The notes under the pieces: model-generated
What the model was told of the DNA's origin: nothing
Seen by the model: only the letters and a program-made list of their open reading frames with translations
Database searches by the model: none
NCBI RefSeq assembly: GCF_001425605.1
Contig: NZ_LMRG01000001.1
Location: 625,597 to 689,596 of the forward strand
Direction of reading: 5' to 3'
Length of the DNA: 64,000 nucleotides
Source of the DNA: Rhizobium sp. Leaf453
GTDB taxonomy: Bacteria; Pseudomonadota; Alphaproteobacteria; Rhizobiales; Rhizobiaceae
Position numbers and translations under genes: made by a program
In this document: positions 56,520-64,000 of the stretch, piece by piece
Layout: each line of letters opens with the position of its first letter
Numbering within the stretch: the first letter of the stretch is position 1

Positions 56520-57682
56520 CCGCGACGCCAGCACGCATCTCCTACACCAAGCCCTCGATCACTGAGCTGGAAGTGGCCTATGCCACGGATGCCGCCGCGA
56601 ACGGCTGGGGCGAGCGCTGCTACGACTATATCGTCCGCTTCGAGGACGGCTTTCGTCGTCATCTCGGCGTTGGCCACGCCATCGCGACGTCGAGTTGCAC
56701 CGGCGCCATGCATATGGGCCTCGCGGCACTCGGTATCGGCGAAGGCGACGAGGTCATCCTCGCCGACACCAACTGGATCGCGACGGCGGCGCCTGTCGTC
56801 CATCTCGGCGCCGCTCCAGTTTTCGTCGATGTCCGGCCCGACAGCTGGTGCATCGACCCCGATGATGTCGAGCGTCACATTACCCCCAGAACCAAGGCAA
56901 TCATCGCCACCCATATCTACGGCAATCTCTGCGACATGGACCGTCTCCTGGAGATCGGCCGCCGCCACTCCATTCCCGTCATCGAGGACGCCGCCGAAGC
57001 GATCGGCTCCGAGTGGCATGGCCGCCGCGCCGGTTCCATGGGCATCTTCGGTACCTTCTCGTTTCACGGCACCAAGACGCTGACAACAGGCGAAGGTGGC
57101 ATGTTCGTCACCAGAGACAGCGCCCTGTTCGAAAAGGTCCTGACGCTGAGCAATCACGGCCGCGCCCGCAGCCAGAAGAAGCAGTTCTGGCCCGATGATG
57201 TCGGCTTCAAGTACAAGATGTCGAACATCCAGGCAGCCCTCGGCTGTGGCCAACTGGAACGCATCGAAGGCCTGATCGCCCGCAAACGCGAGATTCTTCA
57301 AAGCTACAGCGAAAAACTCAAGTCCTACCAGAGCATCAGCCTCAATCCGGAAGCGCCCGGCACCGTCAACGGCGCATGGATGCCGACCGTGGTGTTCGAT
57401 CGCGATCTCGGCATAACGCGTGAAATGCTGCAGCAGGCCTTCAACGACGCCAATATCGACGCGCGCGTGTTCTTCCATCCGTTGAGCAGCCTGCCGATGT
57501 TCGAGGAAAAGCGCGGCAACCGGCATGCCTGGGACATTCCGGAGCGGGCCATCAACCTGCCCAGCTATCATGACATGGCAGAAGACGAGATTGCCCGTGT
57601 GGCCGATGTCGTCATCGGCCTGATCGACAGCCGTTCTGCGGCTGCCCTGCCTGGCGAACAGCGCCTGGCCAAATCCGCTTGA
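56516..57682 (+). CDS. DegT/DnrJ/EryC1 family sugar aminotransferase
   Basis: A 388-residue PLP enzyme that aminates a nucleotide-linked keto sugar. EDAAEAIGSEWHGR and SFHGTKTLTTGEGGM with the PLP Lys187 are diagnostic, and KMSNIQAALGCGQLERIE follows. The start is ATG 56516 (ATGA overlap with the glycosyltransferase). The product is probably an amino sugar for LPS O-chain or capsule; the exact sugar cannot be told. Confidence 0.9.
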   Translation: MTATPARISYTKPSITELEVAYATDAAANGWGERCYDYIVRFEDGFRRHLGVGHAIATSSCTGAMHMGLAALGIGEGDEVILADTNWIATAAPVVHLGAAPVFVDVRPDSWCIDPDDVERHITPRTKAIIATHIYGNLCDMDRLLEIGRRHSIPVIEDAAEAIGSEWHGRRAGSMGIFGTFSFHGTKTLTTGEGGMFVTRDSALFEKVLTLSNHGRARSQKKQFWPDDVGFKYKMSNIQAALGCGQLERIEGLIARKREILQSYSEKLKSYQSISLNPEAPGTVNGAWMPTVVFDRDLGITREMLQQAFNDANIDARVFFHPLSSLPMFEEKRGNRHAWDIPERAINLPSYHDMAEDEIARVADVVIGLIDSRSAAALPGEQRLAKSA

Positions 57683-57701
57683 AACAAAGGCGTACCATTC
57701 C

Positions 57702-58466
57702 ATGACCACCAAAGACGACCGCCAGGAATTCGAAGCCCACAAGGAAGCGATGTGCCTGGCGCTGGGCAAGGACGAAAAGGTCTTCAAGCAATCGATCGAC
57801 ACCATGCTGGCGCTCGATACCTACGACTATTCCTATCTCTGGAGCTGGATGGGCGTTCCGATCATTCAGTTGCCCGCCGATATCATGGCAACGCAGGAAG
57901 TCATCTGGAACACCCGCCCCGACATCATCATCGAAACCGGCGTTGCGCGCGGCGGCTCGATGATCTTCATGGCCTCGCTGCTCGCCATGACCGGCAATGA
58001 CAAGGGTAAGATCATCGGGGTCGACATCGATATCCGCGCCCATAACCGCGAAGCGATCGAAACGCATCCGATGGCAAGCCGGATCGCCCTGATCGAGGGC
58101 GGCTCGGTGGACGACAGCACGCTGGATGCAGTCCGTGCCCTGATTCCAGAGGGCGCCCGCGTCATGGTCGTGCTCGACAGCGACCATTCGTACAAGCATG
58201 TTCTCGCCGAATGCCGCGCCTACGGTCCGTTGGTCACGGAAGGCTGCTATCTCGTCGTCGCCGACACCGCCGCCGCCCATTGGACCGCAGAACAGGCCCC
58301 GAAGAAGCGCTCGAAAGCCTGGTTCGCCGGCGACGAGCCGCTGAGCGCGCTCAACGACTATCTCAAGGAAACCGACCGCTTCCACGTCGATCCCGTCATC
58401 AACGGCAAGCTCGTGTTGGCTTCCTCGCCTGGTGGATATTGTGTTCGTTTGCCGGACGCTGGTTAA
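57702..58466 (+). CDS. CmcI-family (cephalosporin hydroxylase-type) SAM-dependent protein
   Basis: A 254-residue Rossmann-fold protein of the CmcI family. IIETGVARGGSMIFMASLL is the SAM-binding motif, GVDIDIRAHNR the acidic loop, LDSDHSYKHVL the metal-binding segment, and the C-terminal YLKETDRFHVD is typical. Members near sugar genes are thought to be methyltransferases acting on surface glycans. Lies 19 bp after the DegT gene; third gene of the plus-strand unit. Despite the family name, hydroxylation of an antibiotic is unlikely here. Confidence 0.85.
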   Translation: MTTKDDRQEFEAHKEAMCLALGKDEKVFKQSIDTMLALDTYDYSYLWSWMGVPIIQLPADIMATQEVIWNTRPDIIIETGVARGGSMIFMASLLAMTGNDKGKIIGVDIDIRAHNREAIETHPMASRIALIEGGSVDDSTLDAVRALIPEGARVMVVLDSDHSYKHVLAECRAYGPLVTEGCYLVVADTAAAHWTAEQAPKKRSKAWFAGDEPLSALNDYLKETDRFHVDPVINGKLVLASSPGGYCVRLPDAG

Positions 58467-58547
58467 GAATTTTTTGAGTTCTCTGCGAGCAGTCTTTTCC
58501 GTTGGCTCCTCGGGAGATCGCTAATCGACCGCGAGATTGAGGAGGTT

Positions 58548-58594
58548 CACCCCCCTCTGTCACTCCGTGACATCTCCCCCTCAAGGGGGGAGAT
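58548..58594 (+). repeat. Rhizobial palindromic repeat, copy 1
   Basis: Begins CACCCCCCTCTGTC, includes a GTCACTCCGTGAC hairpin and ends CTCAAGGGGGGAGAT. Copy 2 at 58646-58694 is its near-exact inverse. RIME-type element between convergent genes. Confidence 0.75.
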
Positions 58595-58645
58595 CAACCT
58601 TCCCCTAAACGCATCCCAATAAGGTGAGCACGAGGCTTGCGGCTC

Positions 58646-58694
58646 ATCTCCCGCCTTGAGGGGGAGATGTCGGCGTAGCCGACAGAGGGGGGTG
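58646..58694 (-). repeat. Rhizobial palindromic repeat, copy 2 (inverted)
   Basis: Reverse complement starts CACCCCCCTCTGTC, has a GTCGGCTACGCCGAC hairpin where copy 1 has GTCACTCCGTGAC, and ends CTCAAGGCGGGAGAT. The hairpin differs in both arms but keeps pairing, which points to structure being conserved. The pair could act as a two-way terminator. Confidence 0.75.
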
Positions 58695-58726
58695 CCTCCG
58701 CCTGGATTTCGGTCAGAACGAAGCCC

Positions 58727-59416
58727 TCACTCCGCCAGCGTGACCTTGTCGATCCGGCCACCGATCTGCGCGCCGATATAGAGGTTCTCATAACACCGCG
58801 CCGGAAAGCCTGCAGCCTGCATGTGGAAGGCTGTCTCATCGATGTCGTAATCGACCCGCCGCAATTCGATCACCCCGTCCTCGAACGTGGCAAATGCCGC
58901 ACGACTGTCGCCATCGCGGGGCTGGCCGACAGCGCCGGGATTGCAGAATGTCCGGCCGTTGACATCGAGCCGAACCTGCACATGCGTATGGCCGGCAAAG
59001 AAGGTTTCCGCCCCCTCCGGCAGGTCCTCGTCGGAGATCTGGTAGAGATACTGGTCGACGTGATCGCGCCAACCGCCATGGGTGAAATAGGTTGTTCCGT
59101 CGATGATATGGGATTTGGACTGCGCGAGCCACTCCACCTGCTCGAGCGAAATGATGCCACGCTGATATTCGGTGATATCGGAAACCAGCTTGGAACGCGG
59201 GCAGCCCTCGCCGCTGACAATGTAATGGTCGTGATTGCCGAGAATATTGACGATACCGCGCGCGCGCAGGAGATCGACGCATTCGCCAGGCTGGGCGTAA
59301 TAGCCAACGACATCACCGAGCGAGAGGACCCGCTCGCAGCCAAGCGCGTCAATCTTCTCCAGCACCGCCTTCAGCGCCGGAAGATTGCCGTGGATGTCCG
59401 AGATGATTGCGATCAT
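58727..59416 (-). CDS. Metallophosphoesterase (YfcE/calcineurin-like)
   Basis: A 229-residue calcineurin-type phosphoesterase. IISDIHGN, SLGDVVGY, GNHDHY and AGHTHVQ supply the two-metal site. Small members act as phosphodiesterases or phosphatases on varied substrates. Start ATG 59416 overlaps the ATP-grasp stop by 4 bases, so it is the last gene of the coupled five-gene unit and may trim a phosphorylated sugar or intermediate. Confidence 0.88.
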   Translation of the reverse strand: MIAIISDIHGNLPALKAVLEKIDALGCERVLSLGDVVGYYAQPGECVDLLRARGIVNILGNHDHYIVSGEGCPRSKLVSDITEYQRGIISLEQVEWLAQSKSHIIDGTTYFTHGGWRDHVDQYLYQISDEDLPEGAETFFAGHTHVQVRLDVNGRTFCNPGAVGQPRDGDSRAAFATFEDGVIELRRVDYDIDETAFHMQAAGFPARCYENLYIGAQIGGRIDKVTLAE

Positions 59417-60408
59417 GTCACCACATAGTCTTCATAGTAGCGCCAGCCACGGCCCGGACGAACGTCTGGTGCAGAAGGCTTCCGGCCCAAGAGATAGTAT
59501 TCAACCGACATGACGGCCTCGTTATAGCCGAAGGCGGCCCGCAGCGACGTGCTGCTGGAAAAACGCGGATTGATCTCCAGCAGGTAGGGCGTGTCACCAT
59601 CCATGCGGAACTGGTAATTGGTCGGGCCAACGGGCTTGAAGATCGAAGCGAGCTTCGCGACGGTCTCCGCCAGCACGGGATGATCCACCACCTCGGCATA
59701 TTGGGTATTGCCGGCAACCGAGAGTTTGCGGCGGAAGATGATCGGCGGCAGGGCCGTGCCATCGCCGAAACCAAACGCGCCAACGGTGAATTCGTGCTCG
59801 TCGCTGCCGATGAATTTCTGGATCAGGAAGTCGTCTTTGCTCTTGCGGCTCCAGTAGTTGAAATCGTCCTCGTCCTTCAAGACTGCGATGCCACGCGAAC
59901 CGTTACCCTGCCGTGGCTTGAGCAGAAGCGGCAGGCCGAGATCATGCACGCAATCCGCAAAGCCGGCACCCAGACGCGCGGGAATGGCCGGCAGGCCGAG
60001 CCGTTCGAGTTCAACGCCGAAATCCCATTTGTCCTGCGCCAACTCGATGACGGCGGGATCGTTGAGGACGATGCGCGCATGAAGATCCGGGAAGGCCGCA
60101 CGATTGCGGCTGAAGAACAGGACATCGAGTTCAAGCCCCGGCAGGACGAGATCGACAGCCTCGTCACGCAGCAGATCCTTCCAGAAATCGAGATAGGCGT
60201 CTGAACCCTCATCGATGGCCGGCTTGGCGAAAAACGCGTCGCACCAATAGGGGCCGATGCCGTTCGGATCGCGGTCGACGCCAATGACGCGAACATCAAG
60301 GCCCGACAGCTTCAACGACCGGATGATCCCCTGGCCGATCAACGCACCGACCGCCGTCACGACGACAGTGATCGCGTCTCCGGGTCTCTTCGTTGCTTGC
60401 ATCATCAT
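59413..60408 (-). CDS. ATP-grasp domain ligase
   Basis: A 331-residue protein. An N-terminal Rossmann-like part (VVVTAVGALIGQGIIRSLK) precedes an ATP-grasp domain with LLLKPRQGNGSRGIAVL, DFLIQKFIGSDEHEFTV and YLLEINPRFSSSTS (Mg ligands). ATP-grasp ligases join a carboxylate to an amine or thiol through an acyl phosphate; related proteins occur in O-antigen loci. Four-base overlaps on both sides with epimerase and phosphoesterase genes. Substrates unknown. Confidence 0.88.
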   Translation of the reverse strand: MMMQATKRPGDAITVVVTAVGALIGQGIIRSLKLSGLDVRVIGVDRDPNGIGPYWCDAFFAKPAIDEGSDAYLDFWKDLLRDEAVDLVLPGLELDVLFFSRNRAAFPDLHARIVLNDPAVIELAQDKWDFGVELERLGLPAIPARLGAGFADCVHDLGLPLLLKPRQGNGSRGIAVLKDEDDFNYWSRKSKDDFLIQKFIGSDEHEFTVGAFGFGDGTALPPIIFRRKLSVAGNTQYAEVVDHPVLAETVAKLASIFKPVGPTNYQFRMDGDTPYLLEINPRFSSSTSLRAAFGYNEAVMSVEYYLLGRKPSAPDVRPGRGWRYYEDYVVT

Positions 60409-61280
60409 GTCAGGTCCATGGGTCCGAAGGCGGTCGCGGTTCCGGCATCACGGATCATCGCGATACCATCGCGCATGCCGATGGCAGGATGAAGATCGAG
60501 CGCGGCGAAGGCTTCAATCCCGCTCGGAAAATGGATCGGCCGAAACGGCGTCTTCTCCGGCACGATGACGGAGCGGCCGCCCTGCCCGAAAACCTCAAAA
60601 GCGAGATCGGCGATCTCCTCGATCGTCAGCGACTCGGGATGTGCAATATCGATTACACCCTTTACCTGGCTTTTTGCCGCCCGGATCATCAGGTCAGCCG
60701 CATCGTGCACATGCAGGAAATTACGGACGCCATCCGATCGTGGCATGCGGATATCCTCACCGCGCGATGCATAGGCGATAATCCGGCCAAACCAGGCCTG
60801 ATGGTCGCAGCAGCGACCTTCGACATCGAACAGCTGGGAGAAACGCAGGCTGCAGAACCGGACTTTCTGACGTTGCAGCGACCAGTCGAAAACCTGCTCG
60901 GCAATGCCCTTGCTCAGGCCATAGGACGTGAAATTGCCGGGGTCCAGTGTGCTGTCGGACGAGGCCGATCCGGCATAGATGAGCGCGGTCGCCTTGAGAT
61001 CGCGCACTAGCCCGGCAACAGAGAAGGCGCTGGCTGCATTGGCCGCGAAATTCTGGCGAAATCCGTCATCGCTGTCACCGGCGAAGCTCGCGGCGCAGTG
61101 GAAAACCACGTCAGCATTGATGAGTTCGGGTATCGAGGCAGCGGCATCCGTCAGGTCGAAGACAATATCGTCGGATGCGGAGCGCCCGATGGTCACCGTC
61201 GCGATACCCCGCTCATGCAGCCGCTTGACCAGCTGGCTGCCGAGCATGGAGCGCGCGCCGATGACGGCGGCGGTTTTCAT
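60405..61280 (-). CDS. NAD-dependent epimerase/dehydratase (extended SDR)
   Basis: A 291-residue extended SDR. The N-terminal GARSMLGSQLVKRL is a variant of GxxGxxG, followed by VFHCAASF and the catalytic Tyr in YGLSKGIAEQVF. It probably epimerises, dehydrates or reduces a nucleotide sugar. The start at 61280 matches the family; the frame is open to 61478. Overlaps the methyltransferase upstream and the ATP-grasp gene downstream by 4 bases each. Confidence 0.88.
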   Translation of the reverse strand: MKTAAVIGARSMLGSQLVKRLHERGIATVTIGRSASDDIVFDLTDAAASIPELINADVVFHCAASFAGDSDDGFRQNFAANAASAFSVAGLVRDLKATALIYAGSASSDSTLDPGNFTSYGLSKGIAEQVFDWSLQRQKVRFCSLRFSQLFDVEGRCCDHQAWFGRIIAYASRGEDIRMPRSDGVRNFLHVHDAADLMIRAAKSQVKGVIDIAHPESLTIEEIADLAFEVFGQGGRSVIVPEKTPFRPIHFPSGIEAFAALDLHPAIGMRDGIAMIRDAGTATAFGPMDLT

Positions 61281-62002
61281 TGTAGCGTGGCTTCCATCAA
61301 CAGGGCGACGCAGAGATCGGGGAAGTCGATGCCGACCCGCAGCATGGCATCGAGGTTTTCCTGGAAGTCCGGCAGAGTCTTCAGGACAGCCAGTGGCAGT
61401 GGCTTCAGGTAGATGCCCTCTTCGAGGCTCACCGCATAACCGTGATCCTGCATTTCCTGCTTCAGCGTGTCGCGGCAATACTGCCGCTTGTGACCCAACG
61501 CGTGGTCGTTGGCGTTGAGGCTGTAGATGTCGTCGATCTTGCCGAGCTCGACGCCGAGACGCCGGTTCATCGACTTGGCGTTGGGAACGGCGACGAAAAT
61601 GCGTCCGCCTGGTTTCAGGAATTTCTTGAAACGCTCCAGCAGCATTCCGGGATCATCCACGTGTTCGAGGATGAAGCCCATAACGATGACGTCGAAGCGC
61701 TCTGCGGTCTCGAAATCCTCAAAATAGGAGAACACGACCTCGCCAGCGAAATCCGGGCTTTTTTCCTTGAACAGGTCGATGACCAGCTGCGAACCCTCGA
61801 TGATCACATGGCGATCGCAGGCGGCGTTGAACAGGCCCGGCGTGTAGCCGTGACCGATCCCGAGTTCGAGAATCGAACCGACCTTGCCGAAACGGCGAAT
61901 GATGCGCTCCGGGTACCAGTTGAGGATGAGATCGTTTTCGATGGCCGTTGCGGCATTCGGACGATACTCGGATGTGACTGCATCCAGATTTTCTGTCGTC
62001 AT
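61277..62002 (-). CDS. Class I SAM-dependent methyltransferase
   Basis: A 241-residue methyltransferase. ILELGIGHGYTPG is the SAM-binding loop, IIEGSQ the acidic motif, and MGFILEHVDDP plus LKPGGRIFVAVPN the typical second half. Likely methylates a sugar in the glycan made by this locus. Coupled by ATGA overlaps to the WbqC gene upstream and epimerase downstream. Confidence 0.88.
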   Translation of the reverse strand: MTTENLDAVTSEYRPNAATAIENDLILNWYPERIIRRFGKVGSILELGIGHGYTPGLFNAACDRHVIIEGSQLVIDLFKEKSPDFAGEVVFSYFEDFETAERFDVIVMGFILEHVDDPGMLLERFKKFLKPGGRIFVAVPNAKSMNRRLGVELGKIDDIYSLNANDHALGHKRQYCRDTLKQEMQDHGYAVSLEEGIYLKPLPLAVLKTLPDFQENLDAMLRVGIDFPDLCVALLMEATLQ

Positions 62003-62712
62003 TGGGTGAATTCCTTCCAACCGATCGTTCCCGAATTGATCATGGCAGCGCCTTCAACACCGCAATTGGCGATCAGGTCCAATGCGGTGACGAAAGGGGT
62101 GAAGTCGCCGTGCAATTGCGGATAGGGGGTGCGCTCATAGCGCATGTATTCGACGGAAATGCCCTTTTCCTCGAACAGGCCGTGGTTCAGGTAACGCCGG
62201 GCGCCGTGGCCGGTAATGTAGACCGTGCCTTCCAGATGCTCGACGATATCGCAGACCCGCTCGCTGCTCGCGCCGGGAACGGGCAGGTTCTCGGAAGAGA
62301 GGAACCTCGGGCTGAGACCGAAATAGGCTGCGAGTTCCAGCATGGAGAGGCGCGAGATATCGGCGACCGTATGGGCATCCTGCGCGAAGACGCGGTCGAC
62401 AACGCCGAGCATCTCGTCACGGAACGCTGCCTTGCGATAGGCCTGCCGCAGGATTTCGCGATGCCGGCTGCGCCAGTCGGTGCGGTCGTCGAGCATCACT
62501 TCGTCAATCCTCTGGCCGAAATGATAGTCGCGCAGCGGTAGTGTCATCCAGCTCACACCGTTGACACCCTTCACCTGGACGCGGTTGCTGAAACTTCCCT
62601 TGGAATATTGCACGTCATCATAATGCACGAAGACATCCGCCAGCCGAATCTGCTCCAGCAGACCCACCCAGGGGAAATACATCGACTGTGAGATAACGAT
62701 ATTCCGGCTCAT
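61999..62712 (-). CDS. WbqC family protein
   Basis: A 237-residue member of the WbqC family, found in many O-antigen loci and thought to transfer or attach amino-acid-like groups to sugars. ISQSMYFPWVGLLEQI, DVFVHYDDVQYSKGSFSNR and the C-terminal SALDLI-type region (TALDLIANCG) match the family. Heads the overlapping set WbqC - methyltransferase - epimerase - ATP-grasp - phosphoesterase. Biochemical activity is not established for most members. Confidence 0.87.
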   Translation of the reverse strand: MSRNIVISQSMYFPWVGLLEQIRLADVFVHYDDVQYSKGSFSNRVQVKGVNGVSWMTLPLRDYHFGQRIDEVMLDDRTDWRSRHREILRQAYRKAAFRDEMLGVVDRVFAQDAHTVADISRLSMLELAAYFGLSPRFLSSENLPVPGASSERVCDIVEHLEGTVYITGHGARRYLNHGLFEEKGISVEYMRYERTPYPQLHGDFTPFVTALDLIANCGVEGAAMINSGTIGWKEFTQ

Positions 62713-62822
62713 GATCCGTTCAAGCAGTCCCGACCTTCCGCCCGTGACGACGGCTGTCCGGGCAATGTGACCGGGTCAAACTATCGCCAAAGCCTTTCGC
62801 GAGGCTGGCTGTAACGCCTGCC

Positions 62823-63986
62823 TCAGCCGTCGATCCAGACGAGTTCAAGCCCCGGACGATGCAGTGCCGCCTGGCCGGCAATGGCCGCGCGCGCTTTCAA
62901 CGGATTAAGCCCGACGAAAACGACATCGACGTCGTCTTCCAGCTTCGCCGGTGACAGGACTGGACGGTTGAAATGAACCGATCCCTGAAGTTTCGGATTC
63001 TGATCGAGGAAGACGCGGAAATCGACATCGGCCTCGATGCGGCTGCAAATCCAGCTGCCGTAAAAGCCGGAACCGTAGATCGCCCCACGCTTGCCCGAAA
63101 ACTGCTTGGCCGCACCGTCGAGCCGAACGGTTGCATCCCTCCAGAAGGCGCAGATTTCCTTGGCCTTGTAGGCGGCATCGGCAACTTCCTGCCGGTCGAC
63201 CGCTTCCGCTGCGGTCTCTTCCAGCCGGCCCGCGACGATGAAGAAGGCGCCTGGGAAGGCGGCGCTATCGACGGTTTCGAGCTTGAGGCCGGAAAGCGCC
63301 AGCGCGCTTTTCAAGGAGGCGATACTGAAATGATTGAGATGATCAGCCACCGTCATGTCGCCGGGATTGGCTGCGACATCGGGCATGGAGAGAAGAAGCT
63401 TTCCGCCCGGCGCCAGCAGTGCGCGCAGCGTTTTCAGGAACGCGACAGGTTCGGCCACATGCTCGATGACGAAATGGCTGATGATTGCCTGGAAGCGTCC
63501 GGTCCAGCTATCCGGAACGGTATAGCTCGCCTGATCCTCCGGCTTCACCCATCCGTTCCATGCCGCCACATAGTCGCGGCTGACGTCGAAGACATGCGGG
63601 TGAAGATCAGCACGCGCGCGGCACATCTTGCGCAGCGTGTCGGCTTTTCCCGCGCCGTAATCGAGGATCGAGGCACCCTGCGGCAAATCCATCAGCTTCA
63701 ACCCGATCGCGGCCTGATGGTCCGTGCGGTAGATCGGCGTGCCATCCGCGGCAACGGCGAAGATCTGGTCGTGATCGTCCGATTCCAGCGAGATACGGTA
63801 GGTCGTATCGTAGAACGTGTCGATATCCGGCAGGTCGGCGCATTGCGCGTGACCGCATTCGTCACAGACATAGGCGAGCGTCGGAATATCGATGAAGGCC
63901 ATCATCGAGGTCAGCGCCGGGGCGGAAGCCTCGTAGGAAGCCTTGGCGATCGGCGTCGCGCAAACCCGGCATGTGGTCGTCGTCAT
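62823..63986 (-). CDS. Class I methyltransferase with Cys-rich N-terminus and C-terminal extension
   Basis: A 387-residue protein. The N-terminal CRVC...CDECGHAQC motif (residues 6-9 and about 40-48) is a likely zinc site. The SAM domain has ILDYGAGKADTL and SHFVIEHVAEP, with LAPGGKLLLSMPD. A C-terminal Rossmann-like part (GAIYGSGFYGSWI) ends in VFVGLNPLKARAAI. This three-part layout is that of sugar C-methyltransferases such as TylC3-type enzymes. It lies 110 bp upstream of WbqC in the same direction. Confidence 0.87.
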   Translation of the reverse strand: MTTTTCRVCATPIAKASYEASAPALTSMMAFIDIPTLAYVCDECGHAQCADLPDIDTFYDTTYRISLESDDHDQIFAVAADGTPIYRTDHQAAIGLKLMDLPQGASILDYGAGKADTLRKMCRARADLHPHVFDVSRDYVAAWNGWVKPEDQASYTVPDSWTGRFQAIISHFVIEHVAEPVAFLKTLRALLAPGGKLLLSMPDVAANPGDMTVADHLNHFSIASLKSALALSGLKLETVDSAAFPGAFFIVAGRLEETAAEAVDRQEVADAAYKAKEICAFWRDATVRLDGAAKQFSGKRGAIYGSGFYGSWICSRIEADVDFRVFLDQNPKLQGSVHFNRPVLSPAKLEDDVDVVFVGLNPLKARAAIAGQAALHRPGLELVWIDG

Positions 63987-64000
63987 ATAGACGTCTCCCC

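Overview
The window is a high-GC alphaproteobacterial chromosome segment, almost certainly from the family Rhizobiaceae (Rhizobium/Sinorhizobium/Agrobacterium group). The evidence is the order hisD - DUF2948 - murA, an rkp-type capsule locus with a giant RkpA-like fatty-acid/polyketide synthase, a fused SecDF, WbqC and BTLCP family proteins, and rhizobial palindromic intergenic repeats. No transposase, integrase, phage structural gene or CRISPR array was seen.

Layout. 1-3.6 kb: housekeeping end (hisD cut by the window edge, a DUF2948 gene, murA, a small conserved-looking gene, tRNA-Thr). 3.7-7 kb: a patch of small and hypothetical genes next to the tRNA, led by a secreted RTX protein with a predicted seven-repeat propeller. 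7-19.6 kb: a sugar-acid catabolic island. A minus-strand group holds pdxA-like, iron-dependent dehydrogenase, BNR/sialidase-like and DapA-family aldolase genes. Divergent from it is a plus-strand operon of a five-gene peptide/oligosaccharide-type ABC transporter, a DUF1537 four-carbon-acid kinase and a FadR-type GntR regulator. The kinase and PdxA-like dehydrogenase match the known D-threonate/erythronate route to dihydroxyacetone phosphate, and three promoter regions share a 13-bp dyad.

19.7-40.5 kb: capsular polysaccharide (K-antigen-like) locus. rkpU-like export lipoprotein is divergent from rkpA-rkpG-rkpH-rkpI-rkpJ-like genes. These converge on a minus-strand operon of kpsF, a kpsC-like gene, kpsM, kpsT, kpsE and a hexapeptide acyltransferase. 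40.6-44.5 kb: an Rrf2 regulator, a small protein, and secDF with a clear terminator. 45.2-54.2 kb: a guanidino-compound (arginine-type) catabolic locus with AruI-like decarboxylase, AruH-like transaminase, a BetI-like TetR regulator and a dimethylargininase-family hydrolase. It is divergent from a four-gene polar amino acid ABC transporter and an M20 amidohydrolase.

54.3-64 kb: a BTLCP-family protein lacking its catalytic Cys, then a glycan-modification region. On the plus strand: glycosyltransferase, DegT aminotransferase and CmcI-family protein. On the minus strand: two methyltransferases, WbqC, NAD-dependent epimerase, ATP-grasp ligase and metallophosphoesterase, five of them joined by four-base start/stop overlaps. 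A paired inverted repeat sits between the two arms.

The least explained parts are the sugar-acid island (substrate unknown, and an intracellular BNR protein beside an aldolase), the guanidino locus, and the ATP-grasp/WbqC/CmcI glycan-decoration locus.
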